In this document: positions 1 to 8,569 of the stretch, one piece after another
Layout of the letters: each line of letters begins with the position of its first letter
Position numbering within the stretch: position 1 is the stretch's first letter
NCBI GenBank assembly: GCA_913031285.1
Contig: CAJWEI010000004.1
Location: 1 to 64,000 of the forward strand
Origin: an uncultured Alphaproteobacteria bacterium
Lineage (GTDB): Bacteria > Pseudomonadota > Alphaproteobacteria > Rhodobacterales > Rhodobacteraceae
DNA length: 64,000 bases
Direction of reading: 5' to 3'
Notes under the pieces: model-generated
Seen by the model: the letters and a program-made list of their open reading frames with translations, nothing else
The model's database searches: none
Told to the model about the DNA's origin: nothing
Position numbers and translations under genes: made by a program

Positions 1-395
1 AAGCGTCCAAAGTGATGGGTCGTGAGCCCGTCCATATTCATCCTGTTGATGCCGCTCAAAGGAATTTGATTGATGGAAGCATCATACGCGTTTTTAATGC
101 TCGTGGAGCTTGCTTGGGTGGCGTAGTTATCGATACTGCCTTGCGTCCTGGCGTGATCCAGATGAGTACTGGAGCATGGTATGACCCGCTTGACCCAGCC
201 GAACAAAATAGTCTTTGCAAGCATGGAAATGCAAATGTTCTGACGCGGGACAAAGGGACCTCGAAATTGGGGCAAGGACCTTCTGCGCACTCTTGTCTTG
301 TAGAGATTGAGCTTTACACAGCAGATCTGCCGCCAGTTACGGCGCATGAACCACCACACATCGAACGCAAAGATTTATCGCAAGATGTTATATAA
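1..395 (+). CDS. Molybdopterin oxidoreductase C-terminus (TMAO/DMSO/biotin-sulfoxide reductase type), 5' partial
   Basis: The gene enters from the left edge; the open frame runs from base 3 to a TAA at 393-395, so only about the last 130 residues are visible. They match the molybdopterin-dinucleotide-binding domain that closes TorA/DorA/BisC-type enzymes: the run around 'GREPVHIHPVDAAQR', then 'GVIQMSTGAWYDP' and 'HGNANVLTRDKGTSKLGQGP'. Family members reduce S- or N-oxides with a bis-MGD cofactor, usually in the periplasm. The substrate cannot be told from this fragment. It lies 17 bp upstream of a DmdA/GcvT-like gene in the same direction, so the two are probably co-transcribed. Confidence 0.85.
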   Translation, partial: ASKVMGREPVHIHPVDAAQRNLIDGSIIRVFNARGACLGGVVIDTALRPGVIQMSTGAWYDPLDPAEQNSLCKHGNANVLTRDKGTSKLGQGPSAHSCLVEIELYTADLPPVTAHEPPHIERKDLSQDVI

Positions 396-412
396 TTTAG
401 AAGGAAGACTAT

Positions 413-1591
413 ATGAAGAACTTGCAAGAAGACTCTGATTTGACAAATACTGTGGCAGTGAGTGCCCGACGCTTTGAAGAGTCTCCTTATATTACGCGTA
501 CCAACAGTCCGGATATGGTCAGAGGTGTTTATGCGGGTCGTTATCTAGCTATTTACATGGGTGAAGATCCTGTGGAAAAATATTGGACCCTACGCCAAAA
601 GGCAGCGATTTTTGATGTTCCAGAGAAACCAGTTGAAATTTCCGGACCTGATGCTGTCCCGTTTCTAGAAAAAGTTTTGACGCGCAAAGTGTCTACCATG
701 CAGGAAGGCCGTGGTTACTATGCCATTGTCTGTACACCCCAGGGCGGTATTTTCATGGATGGTGTAGTTTTTAAGCTTGCTGAAAACCGGTTCTGGTACG
801 TCCAGGCGGATGGGCCGTTTGAAACTTGGTTACTGGCGCTCAGTGGTGGTTTTGAAATTACAATTTCTGATCCTGGCTCGCGTGTATTGCAAATCCAGGG
901 GCCCGCCTCGATTGATATTTTGAAAGCAGCCTCAGGAGGTGTAATTGATGAAACCATGGCCTATTTCCGTTCTGGGTATTTCGATCTTGGAGGTCAGAGT
1001 CTTTATGTGTCTCGTACCGGTTTTACCAATGAACTTGGATTTGAGATCTACTCGGATCGTGCCACTACGGATCATATTGCCCTATGGGATCATTTGATGG
1101 CTTGTGGTGCGCCCCATGGGTTAGAGTTTTCCTCCACCCGTTCCCTGACTATTCGAAGAATTGAGGGGGGTATTTTAGGAAATACAACGGATATGGATAT
1201 TACTATGACGCCTTATGAGGCCGGTTTGGCACCCTTTATAAATATGGACAAAGGTGATTTTATCGGGCGTGATGCTTTGATCGATTGTGATAGGCGACCT
1301 GTGCTTTATGGTTTGACGTGTGAAACTCATACACCCGCGGCTGGAAGTGTGGTTTTAAATGACGGGCAAGAGGTGGGTTATATCACGACAGGTGTGCCCT
1401 CTCCGACACTTGGGCTGGGCATTGGCTATGTGCGATTTAAGACGCCAGGTGAATGGAGTGGTCGGAAAGTAATTCTGCGTCTTCTAGATGGAGGTGAGCA
1501 TGAAAGTCACATCGTAGATTTGCCATTTTTTGATCGTGAAAAGAAAATTGTGCGCGGAATTGATCGTAGTATTCCGGAGAGAACATCATAA
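413..1591 (+). CDS. GcvT/DmdA-family aminomethyltransferase-like protein
   Basis: 392 aa, the usual length for tetrahydrofolate-dependent demethylases of the glycine-cleavage T-protein family (GcvT_N fold plus GcvT C-terminal barrel). The protein has 'AAIFDVPEKPVEISGPDA' near residue 65, 'RTGFTNELGFEIY' near 205 (the T-protein tetrahydrofolate region) and 'MDITMTPYEAGLAPFINMDKGDFIGRDAL' near 260. It resembles DMSP demethylase DmdA more than glycine-cleavage GcvT, but its N-terminus differs from the DmdA proteins I remember, so DMSP is only one candidate methyl donor. No gcvH or gcvP is nearby. It sits between a molybdo-reductase and two alcohol/aldehyde dehydrogenases, suggesting a catabolic module for a methylated compound. 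Start ATG is preceded by a GAAGGA-like ribosome site. Confidence 0.8.
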   Translation: MKNLQEDSDLTNTVAVSARRFEESPYITRTNSPDMVRGVYAGRYLAIYMGEDPVEKYWTLRQKAAIFDVPEKPVEISGPDAVPFLEKVLTRKVSTMQEGRGYYAIVCTPQGGIFMDGVVFKLAENRFWYVQADGPFETWLLALSGGFEITISDPGSRVLQIQGPASIDILKAASGGVIDETMAYFRSGYFDLGGQSLYVSRTGFTNELGFEIYSDRATTDHIALWDHLMACGAPHGLEFSSTRSLTIRRIEGGILGNTTDMDITMTPYEAGLAPFINMDKGDFIGRDALIDCDRRPVLYGLTCETHTPAAGSVVLNDGQEVGYITTGVPSPTLGLGIGYVRFKTPGEWSGRKVILRLLDGGEHESHIVDLPFFDREKKIVRGIDRSIPERTS

Positions 1592-1644
1592 TTTATTGCC
1601 TTCTTTGGATTCTAACCACCCTGCGATAAAAAGAAAGATACCTG

Positions 1645-2838
1645 ATGAGCAAAATGTTTGAGCTTACTGATGCTGAAATTCTAGAGGCCCAAGATTGGTC
1701 TTTTCCAGTTCCAATTTCTTATGGGCCGGGCAGATTGGCGGAGATTGGTCAGCGATGCTTGGCAATTGGAGTTGCCAAGCCTCTAATAGTAACAGACCGC
1801 GGGAGCGCGGGGTTGTCTTTTATAGCAAGACTTCAGGACTACTTAATTCAAGCAGGCCTATCTTCGGAGTTGTTTTTTGATGTCTCACCAAACCCGCGAG
1901 ATGATGAGATTGGGGCTGGCTGTAAAATGTTTCGTAATGGAGCCCACGATGCGATCATCGCCATTGGCGGGGGAAGTGCCATGGACGGTGGGAAGTCTAT
2001 TTGCTTGACTGCAAACAACGATATTGATCTCTGGGCGTTTGAATACCGCGAGGCTGCTCCTGAAATTAGTGCCGAGCAAGCCTTTCCCATTCTGATTACA
2101 ATTCCCACGACCGCTGGAACTGGAGCTGAGACCGAAAGTACAGCAATGGTGACTCATGTCGAAAAGGGTATGAAATTCTGTGTTTGGCATCAAGATCTTA
2201 AGCCGTCTCTGGCCCTTCTTGATCCTGAACTTACCATTGGGCTTCCATCCACTCTAACTGCATGGACTGGTGCTGATGCAATGACCCATGCCATTGAAGC
2301 CTACCTCGTTCCTGGCTTTCATCCTCTTTGTGATGGAGCTGGTTTGGAGGGTCTTGCCTTAGTGGCCAAATGGCTGCCGATAGCAGTGAAAGAGCCGGAC
2401 AATATGATGGCGCGTGGTGGTATGTTGGTTGGGTCGTGTCTCGCTGGTATTGCATTTTTAAAGGGCCTTGGCCTTGTACACGCAATCTCGCATATGATTG
2501 GAGCAGAATATGATACGCAGCACGGACTCACAAATGCGATTGTGCTACCTGTAGTTTTGCGGTTCAATCTGCCTGGCCTTGAGCTTAAAGTGAAACGAAT
2601 GGCACAAATGATGGACTTATCTGATCATTCAACAGATGCCTTCATTAACGAAGTTGAGCGTATTCTAGATGAAATCGACATTCCTACTTCACTTCGGAGT
2701 ATTGGCGTTCCTGCGGATTGTTCGCACAGAATTGCAGAAAAGGCCATTTTAGACAGTGCGGCTGACACAAATCCCCGCACGTCCAGTGTGGGAGAAATCC
2801 GCGTCTTAATTGAAACGTCTATAAAGCAGGCGCGATAA
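1645..2838 (+). CDS. Iron-containing alcohol dehydrogenase
   Basis: 397 aa, normal for group III Fe-ADH (FucO/YqhD-like). The N-terminal nucleotide-binding half carries 'AIIAIGGGSAMDGGKS' and 'IPTTAGTGAET'. The metal-binding half has the Asp and His of 'TGADAMTHAIEAYL', and the two further His in 'VHAISHMIGAEYDTQHGL', giving the D/H/H/H set that holds Fe2+ or Zn2+. It would interconvert an alcohol and an aldehyde with NAD(P)H in the cytoplasm. It lies 53 bp after the DmdA-like gene and 18 bp before an aldehyde dehydrogenase, so the pair can take an alcohol to its acid. The substrate is not identifiable. Confidence 0.93.
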   Translation: MSKMFELTDAEILEAQDWSFPVPISYGPGRLAEIGQRCLAIGVAKPLIVTDRGSAGLSFIARLQDYLIQAGLSSELFFDVSPNPRDDEIGAGCKMFRNGAHDAIIAIGGGSAMDGGKSICLTANNDIDLWAFEYREAAPEISAEQAFPILITIPTTAGTGAETESTAMVTHVEKGMKFCVWHQDLKPSLALLDPELTIGLPSTLTAWTGADAMTHAIEAYLVPGFHPLCDGAGLEGLALVAKWLPIAVKEPDNMMARGGMLVGSCLAGIAFLKGLGLVHAISHMIGAEYDTQHGLTNAIVLPVVLRFNLPGLELKVKRMAQMMDLSDHSTDAFINEVERILDEIDIPTSLRSIGVPADCSHRIAEKAILDSAADTNPRTSSVGEIRVLIETSIKQAR

Positions 2839-2856
2839 TTTAGAGAGTAATTCAAG

Positions 2857-4284
2857 ATGGAAAATTTGCAGAAATTTTATATTAATGGGCAATGGGCTGC
2901 CCCTATATCGACAGCGACTTTACCGGTTCTAAATCCTGCGATGAATGAACAGATTGGAACGGTCTCTATGGGCAATAGCCATGATGTAGACAAAGCAGTC
3001 GCTTCCGCAAAAGCTGCATTTGCAAGCTATTCACAAACCAGTAAAGCTGACCGTCTTGTTCTACTTAAGCAGCTAAAAGAAGAAAGCGAAAAACGTTTTG
3101 AGGATATGGCTCAAGCGATGCGTATGGAAATGGGAGCCCCTATTACGATGGCCCGTGATGCCCAAGCCGATGCGGCTTTGGGTCACCTTCAAGGCTTTAT
3201 AGAGTCTTTGGAAGAACTTCATGAACGGATAGACCTACCAAATGGAGACGTAATGTTGCGCGAAGCGATTGGTGTTTGTGGGCTTATTACGCCATGGAAT
3301 TGGCCGATAAATCAAATCGCACTCAAAGTCATCCCTGCGTTGGCAACTGGCTGTACATGTGTTTTGAAACCGTCTGAACATACGCCCGTTTCCGCCATGA
3401 TCTACGCTGAGATTATTCATTCTGCAGGGTATCCTGCAGGTGTCTTTAACCTTGTTAATGGGGATGGGTCGACTGTTGGGTCCTGCCTGGCACGTCATCA
3501 GGATATTCAGATGATGTCGTTTACTGGATCGACGCGCGCGGGCAAAGCTGTGACCCATGACGCGGCTGAAACGGTTAAACGTGTCACGCTTGAACTTGGT
3601 GGTAAATCTCCCAACATCATTTTTGCAGATTGTGATTTAGAGGCAAAGGTTACGGCGTCAGTACAAGAATGTATGTTCAACACTGGACAATCATGCGATG
3701 CGCCAACCCGCCTTTTAATTGAACGGTCTTGTTATGATGAAGCGTTGAAGATCGTAAAAGCAGCTGGAGAAGCAGTTGAAGTTGGTGATCCTGAAAAAGA
3801 GGGAGGACATCTTGGACCTTTATTCGATGAAATTCAATTTGATAGGGTGCAAAATATGATTTCTGTGGGCATTGATGAAGGGGCTAACCTGCTTGTTGGT
3901 GGTTTGGGTAAACCTGAAGGCCACGAAAAAGGGTGGTTTGTAAAACCGACAATTTTTGCGGATGTCTCAAATAACCAGCGTATCGCTCAGGAAGAGATTT
4001 TTGGGCCTGTTCTTGTCGTCATTCCATTCGAAGATGAGGCAGACGCTATACGCATTGCCAACGACACGCCTTATGGGCTTGCTGCTTATCTGCAGACTGG
4101 AAATTCTGACCGGGCTGACCGAGTTGCAAAACAGCTGCGCGCTGGAGCAGTACACATTAATGGTGGTGCCATAAATTACGGAACGCCATTCGGTGGCTAT
4201 CTGCAATCTGGCAATGGTCGTGAAGGCGGGATGATGGGCCTTGAGGATTACCTCGAGACCAAAACTCTGCATGGTCTTTTTTAA
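2857..4284 (+). CDS. NAD(P)-dependent aldehyde dehydrogenase
   Basis: 475 aa, a standard ALDH-superfamily length. It shows 'LITPWNWPINQIALKVIPAL' around residue 145, the catalytic Glu context 'LELGGKSPNI' near 247, and the nucleophile Cys in 'FNTGQSCDAPTRLL' near 281, followed by 'EEIFGPVLVVIPF'. It oxidises an aldehyde to the acid in the cytoplasm. Directly downstream of an Fe-alcohol dehydrogenase, it is probably the next step of the same route and the last gene of the transcript that enters from the left. No clear terminator follows; the neighbouring sequence is the end of a dead glycosidase gene on the other strand. Confidence 0.95.
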   Translation: MENLQKFYINGQWAAPISTATLPVLNPAMNEQIGTVSMGNSHDVDKAVASAKAAFASYSQTSKADRLVLLKQLKEESEKRFEDMAQAMRMEMGAPITMARDAQADAALGHLQGFIESLEELHERIDLPNGDVMLREAIGVCGLITPWNWPINQIALKVIPALATGCTCVLKPSEHTPVSAMIYAEIIHSAGYPAGVFNLVNGDGSTVGSCLARHQDIQMMSFTGSTRAGKAVTHDAAETVKRVTLELGGKSPNIIFADCDLEAKVTASVQECMFNTGQSCDAPTRLLIERSCYDEALKIVKAAGEAVEVGDPEKEGGHLGPLFDEIQFDRVQNMISVGIDEGANLLVGGLGKPEGHEKGWFVKPTIFADVSNNQRIAQEEIFGPVLVVIPFEDEADAIRIANDTPYGLAAYLQTGNSDRADRVAKQLRAGAVHINGGAINYGTPFGGYLQSGNGREGGMMGLEDYLETKTLHGLF

Positions 4285-4334
4285 GAATGTTTTTTGGAAA
4301 TTTGTGTTTATTTTTCGCTTTAACAGGTAAATTC

Positions 4335-5178
4335 CTTTGCACAAAGGTGGATCAGCACAAACTGTTACAACACGGTTTATACGGCATGCAGTGGTAATGA
4401 GGCGCGAAGGACCTTTCTTTCGTGCGCTGTTTTCAAGGTGGCGCATAGATGACAGGCGCTCATCAGTATCTTCGTTTTCATTGACGTCGCCCTATCGAAT
4501 GACGCTAGCGCGATTAGTATCGCGTCTGATCATTTCCAAGAGTTGGTTCTTGGCATTTTTATAAGTCGATTTCTGATCAAACTGCATCGCCTAATAAACA
4601 GGGATCTCCTCCCATACAAAATACCCGTCTCATCTGCGATCTCAGCGACACGTTCGTGGCGGGGGTAGTGCGAAGCACGTGTGAGAATACTATGCCGCTC
4701 TCTCAAACCTATGCCATTCGGCGCGCTGGGTTTTCCAGCAGCTTGGCACAGGCGCTGTCTGCAACGCGTCGCCATCATAATCACTTGGAATAATCCAATT
4801 CTCCCTTGGTTGAGACTCATTTTCAAACCGTCGTTACCGCAATCCTTCGCGCATTGGGCCAATAGCAAACCGCCAGTTTCCATTAAGCGACTTGACCTCG
4901 CGGCCACCCGTGAAGATAGCGTTTTTTGAAGTCAATAAAGGTTTTATGATAGCGGCTTCAACTTCTTCTTCATGCAGATAGCAATAAGGATCTAAACCAT
5001 CATTGAATTGAGACTTTTTTTCATTTAATTTACACTCGCCTGCCAAATCAAAATTATTTGTGAGAAAATTTGGGTTTGAATATGCTAATTTGGAGAATAA
5101 GTTAGCCCTTTTTTCGTAGTATCCACTATTAAAGACATTTTTATCAATGCTACTAGAGTGTGTAGCAATATGATGCAT
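4335..5178 (-). pseudogene. Glycoside hydrolase family 2 (beta-glucuronidase/galactosidase type), multiply inactivated
   Basis: Reading the minus strand in shifting frames gives clear GH2 landmarks in order: 'SLNGNWRFAIGP' at the start of the sugar-binding domain, then past an in-frame TAA 'VPSCWKTQRAEWHRFE', then 'AA*YSH' where a conserved Trp codon has become TAG. After a deletion of most of the sandwich and early barrel come 'ASHYPRHERVAEIADETGIL', a frameshift, 'VWEEIPVY*AMQFD', 'NQLLEMIRRDTNRASVI' and 'GDVNENEDTDERLSSM' with the acid/base Asn-Glu pair, then 'PSRLITTACRINR'. About 840 bp remain of an expected 1.8 kb. The C-terminal part is missing. The ATG abuts the flavin-reductase stop, so this was the last gene of the monooxygenase operon. 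Confidence 0.88.
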
Positions 5179-5694
5179 TTATAAAACACTTAACTCCTGA
5201 AACTGTCCGGCAAAAAATGTCAACGCATTGCCATCTCGGATCTCGACATTTTCAACCTCTCCAACCACAATGATGTGGTCTCCACCTGGATAGATTACGC
5301 TTTTTTTACATTCAAAGCGCGCCAAACAATTCTCAATAAGTGGAACGCCATGAATATTTTGGAGGGCCATATGATCTTCAAAAGCGAAGGGCGATTTTAC
5401 AAATTTATTACAGATTTTTTCTTGATTTGCTGCAAGAATATGAATTGCAAAATACTCGGGTTGTTCAAAAAATGAAAAACGCTTGGACTTAATGGCCAGC
5501 GACCAAAGAACCAGAGGCGGATTTAGTGATAGTGATGAAAAGCTATTTGCAGTGATCCCTACTGGACCTTGATCCGACGCGGCGGTGACGATTGTGATAC
5601 CTGAAGTGAAGCGGCTAAAGGCATCCCGCAGTTTAGGAGTGTTGTATCCATTTGGTTTGAACTGAATTGCTGTTTCGTGACCGCCGTCCTCCAT
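5179..5694 (-). CDS. Flavin reductase (HpaC/FMN reductase-like domain)
   Basis: 171 aa, typical for the flavin-reductase-like domain family. Seen are 'FRDAFSRFTSGITIVTA'-type opening (here 'LRDAFSRFTSGITIVTA'), 'PVGITANSFSSLSLNPPLVLWSL' forming the FMN pocket, and 'YPGGDHIIVVGEVENVE' with the conserved Gly-Asp-His. Such enzymes reduce FMN with NAD(P)H and hand it to a monooxygenase. Its ATG directly follows the stop of the aldo/keto reductase, and the LLM monooxygenase is first in the same operon, so that protein is the obvious recipient. In the sulfo-SMO pathway this role is called SmoA; the name is not assigned because substrate is unproven. Confidence 0.9.
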   Translation of the reverse strand: MEDGGHETAIQFKPNGYNTPKLRDAFSRFTSGITIVTAASDQGPVGITANSFSSLSLNPPLVLWSLAIKSKRFSFFEQPEYFAIHILAANQEKICNKFVKSPFAFEDHMALQNIHGVPLIENCLARFECKKSVIYPGGDHIIVVGEVENVEIRDGNALTFFAGQFQELSVL

Positions 5695-6585
5695 CTAGGC
5701 CACCTCTTGACCAAGAGCAGCCTGATACAGTTGAAACCAGCTTTGTCTATCTAATTTGATTTTCAGAGCGTCAGAGATGCGCGCGATCCGGTCAAGGTTA
5801 TTAGTGCCTAATACTGGGAGAATTTTTGCAGGGTGTGCCAACAAAAATGCGATGGCCACTGCGGCGCGATCAACGCTGTACTGCACTGCAATATCATCCA
5901 TGACTATCCCTAAGTTCGATATATCACTAATCAAACTTCCACCCCCCAACGGCGACCATGCCATTATAGGATGGCCTTCTCTCTGGTGGAATGCTAGATC
6001 ACCGTTTGTAAATGGGGATATTTCAGCAAGGCTAATCTCGATCTGATTGGTAACCAGCTGGTTTTTCATAGCTGACTGAAGTAGGTCCCAATCCCATGGT
6101 TTAAAATTTGAAACACCTATTGCACTAACTTTTCCAGATGCTACCAATTCATCTAGTGCTGCACCAGTGACATGATGATCCATCAGCGGATCGGGTCGAT
6201 GAATGAGCAATAAATCAATATTTTCAATGGCCATTTCTAAAAGTGACGCATCAACACTTGCGTGTATATGATCTCGCGAAGTGTCATAGTGCTTTACACG
6301 TGCGCCAGCGTGGCGGCCTGCATCTACAACAATGTCACATTTGCTAACAATTTCCATTTTTGAACGAAGCGCGGGATTTGCTTTCAGTGCTCCGCCAAAA
6401 ACCGTTTCGGCCGTGTATCCGCCGTAAATGTCGGCTTGGTCGAAAGTTGTAATTCCATGATCCAACGAAGTTTGAATTTTAGCCTCAACATGATTTGGTG
6501 AGGTATTGGAATCATCGGCCAGGCGCCACATACCATAAATTAGCTGACTGAATTCAAGTGTGTTTGTAATTGAAATACGGTTCAT
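5695..6585 (-). CDS. Aldo/keto reductase
   Basis: 296 aa, (beta/alpha)8 NADPH-dependent reductase of the YdhF-like branch. It has 'ITTFDQADIYGGYTAE' with the catalytic Asp and Tyr near residue 50, the Lys in 'MEIVSKCDI', the His of 'IDLLLIHRPDP', and 'IGVSNFKPWDWDLLQ'. The ATG overlaps the monooxygenase stop by one base (TAATG), and the flavin reductase follows without a gap, so the three are translated as a unit. In the known sulfo-SMO set the equivalent enzyme (SmoB/SquF) reduces 6-oxo-glucose to glucose; that fits here but is inferred from context only. Confidence 0.93.
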   Translation of the reverse strand: MNRISITNTLEFSQLIYGMWRLADDSNTSPNHVEAKIQTSLDHGITTFDQADIYGGYTAETVFGGALKANPALRSKMEIVSKCDIVVDAGRHAGARVKHYDTSRDHIHASVDASLLEMAIENIDLLLIHRPDPLMDHHVTGAALDELVASGKVSAIGVSNFKPWDWDLLQSAMKNQLVTNQIEISLAEISPFTNGDLAFHQREGHPIMAWSPLGGGSLISDISNLGIVMDDIAVQYSVDRAAVAIAFLLAHPAKILPVLGTNNLDRIARISDALKIKLDRQSWFQLYQAALGQEVA

Positions 6586-7739
6586 TATTTACGCTTTCCT
6601 GCGCCAAGCGGCGTCATCGGTGTTTCGTTAGGGATACGTCCGTAGGCATGAGGAAGAGAGCACGTCTCAAGCTCAGGTAAGACGCGATGGCCAAAATGCA
6701 TTGCTTCTTCAATATGTGGATAACCAGAAAATATAAAGGAGCGTATACCGATTTTTTTGTAATTCTCTATCTTCGAAAGTACTTGATCTGTCGAGCCAAC
6801 GAGGGCTGCACCACAGCCTGAGCGCGCGCGTCCAACCCCTGTCCATAAGCTTGGTTCAATATAGCCAAATTTATCTGCATGATCACGGTTCTTGGATTGA
6901 TGGGACACGCCCAAAGATGTCGAGTCTAGAGCGCGCTCTCGTATCATCTTGCCATATTCATCATCAAGTTTTGCGACAATATGGTCTGCATACTCTTTTG
7001 CTTCAATCTCTGTATCGCGCACAATCATATGGACGCGCAGACCGTAATCTAATGTGCGTTCATACTTGTTTGCGACCTGATTTACAGCTTTCATGCGGCC
7101 TACAAGATCCAGAATCTTTTCAGGCCACATAAGATATACGTCACAGTGCTGGCCACATAATTCAAGCGCATCGGGAGAGTAACCGCCAAAGTACAATAAC
7201 GGTCCACCCGTTTGATACGGTTTAGCGGGATCAGTGGTGAGGTTTATGAAATTATAGATTTCGCCCTCATAATCAATTTTGTCTTTTGTCCATGCCTGTT
7301 TAAGAATTTCTACGACTTCCCGTGAACGGCGGTACCGAAATGAGCTGTTTTCTTTTTGTCCGGGAAAATCCGAGCTGATGATATTAACGGTCAACCGTCC
7401 TTCAAGCATATGATCCAAAGTTGCTAGAGTGCGTGCCAACATGATGGGTTGCATCTCGCCGCAACGCACAGCAGCGAGCATATTAATCTTGCTAGTAATC
7501 GGTGCGCAACCGGCGACAAACGACAGCGTATCTTGCCCAACTTGATATGAAGACGGGCACAAAATATTACGAAAGCCTAAGTCTTCCGAAGTCTTTACGA
7601 TTTGTGAACAATGCTCCCAGCTTGATCTTAAGTCGCCGTCTGGGATACCAAGAAATTGATAGTCATCCGAGCACAGAGCAGAGAACCAAGAAACTTCGAC
7701 TTCATTGAGGTTTTTAGAGGTTATCGGCACAACAGTCAT
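6585..7739 (-). CDS. LLM-class flavin-dependent monooxygenase (SsuD/SmoC-like)
   Basis: 384 aa from the ATG at 7739, which has a GGAG ribosome site seven bases upstream; a longer frame to 7781 lacks one. The protein follows SsuD alkanesulfonate monooxygenase: 'GFRNILCPSSYQVGQDT', 'MLARTLATLDHMLEGRLTVNIIS', 'YFGGYSPDALELCGQHCDVYLMW', 'VGRARSGCGAALVGSTDQV' and 'FSGYPHIEEAMHFGHRVLPEL'. These enzymes use FMNH2 and O2 to cleave a C-S bond, releasing sulfite and an aldehyde. With its own flavin reductase and an aldo/keto reductase it forms the enzyme set of oxidative sulfoquinovose desulfonation. Taurine-like or alkanesulfonate substrates remain possible. It is divergent from a GntR regulator, a likely local control. 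Confidence 0.92.
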   Translation of the reverse strand: MTVVPITSKNLNEVEVSWFSALCSDDYQFLGIPDGDLRSSWEHCSQIVKTSEDLGFRNILCPSSYQVGQDTLSFVAGCAPITSKINMLAAVRCGEMQPIMLARTLATLDHMLEGRLTVNIISSDFPGQKENSSFRYRRSREVVEILKQAWTKDKIDYEGEIYNFINLTTDPAKPYQTGGPLLYFGGYSPDALELCGQHCDVYLMWPEKILDLVGRMKAVNQVANKYERTLDYGLRVHMIVRDTEIEAKEYADHIVAKLDDEYGKMIRERALDSTSLGVSHQSKNRDHADKFGYIEPSLWTGVGRARSGCGAALVGSTDQVLSKIENYKKIGIRSFIFSGYPHIEEAMHFGHRVLPELETCSLPHAYGRIPNETPMTPLGAGKRK

Positions 7740-7799
7740 AAGTTTCTCCGAAAGAATAAGTAGTTCCTTCTTGCCTAGCATTGTAAATAGTGTAGATCA

Positions 7800-8561
7800 A
7801 TGGTGTATCAATTTTTTCCTTTTCAACTATTGGAAGACAATTCTTTGTCAACTGACTTTAAGCACAGCAGCTCGAGCGCGCTGCCTCGATTTATCCAGAT
7901 TAGCGAATTCTTGGTCCGTGAGATTGCGGCTGGTCGTTTGGTCGATGGAGAGCGTCTTGCGCCAGAAAGACACATGGCTAAAAGCCTAAATGTTTCTGTT
8001 GGCACCCTAAGGAAATCGCTCAAAGAGTTAGAAAAAATAGGGCTTCTTGAGAGTATTCAGGGCTCTGGGAATTACGTCCGTCAGAACCAGATCGATGGGA
8101 GCGTATATGCGATGTTTCGTCTTGAATTACTCGAGGGAGGTGGTCTTCCAAAGGCTGATATTTTAGATGTTGCCTTGTATGAAAAACCGTCAGACCTACC
8201 AGAATTTGGGACATCAAAAAGAGCATCTCGGGTAAGGCGACTTCGGTATTTGAATAATACAATTATAGCTATTGAGGAAATCTGGCTAGATCAAAGTGCA
8301 GGCGTGATAAACTCGATTGGAATTTCTGATTCGCTTTATCAGTACTATCGCACGCATTTAGGACTCTGGATTTCTCGGGCTGAGGATTATGTCGGTATTT
8401 GCAAAGTGCCCTTTTGGGCGCCAGCAGCTTTTATGCTCTCACCGGGCACTTTAACTGGCTTCATTGAAAGGTTTAGCTGGGGTTCTGAGGTGGCTCCGGT
8501 TGAATATTCGCGGACTTGGTTTGATACAAATCAGGCATACTATGTACAGAGGCTCAAATAG
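7800..8561 (+). CDS. GntR-family regulator with UTRA domain
   Basis: 253 aa. A winged helix of GntR type covers roughly residues 35-105 ('RFIQISEFLVREIAAGRL', 'GERLAPERHMAKSLNVS', 'LKELEKIGLLESIQGSGNYVR'), followed by a UTRA effector domain to the end ('LRYLNNTIIAIEEIWLD', 'VEYSRTWFDTNQAYYVQR'). UTRA proteins usually sense a sugar or sugar-phosphate-like metabolite. It is transcribed away from the monooxygenase operon with about 60 bp between starts and lies 8 bp before a Gfo/Idh/MocA gene, so it probably controls both directions. No strong ribosome site precedes the ATG, so translation could begin slightly further in. Confidence 0.93.
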   Translation: MVYQFFPFQLLEDNSLSTDFKHSSSSALPRFIQISEFLVREIAAGRLVDGERLAPERHMAKSLNVSVGTLRKSLKELEKIGLLESIQGSGNYVRQNQIDGSVYAMFRLELLEGGGLPKADILDVALYEKPSDLPEFGTSKRASRVRRLRYLNNTIIAIEEIWLDQSAGVINSIGISDSLYQYYRTHLGLWISRAEDYVGICKVPFWAPAAFMLSPGTLTGFIERFSWGSEVAPVEYSRTWFDTNQAYYVQRLK

Positions 8562-8569
8562 GAAGGCCA

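Noticed and set aside
4530-4907. 125-codon minus-strand ORF and the 75-codon plus-strand ORF at 4337-4564 as genes
   Set aside because: Parts of the minus ORF read as GH2 pieces within the degraded gene, and the plus ORF is its shadow; neither has a ribosome site.
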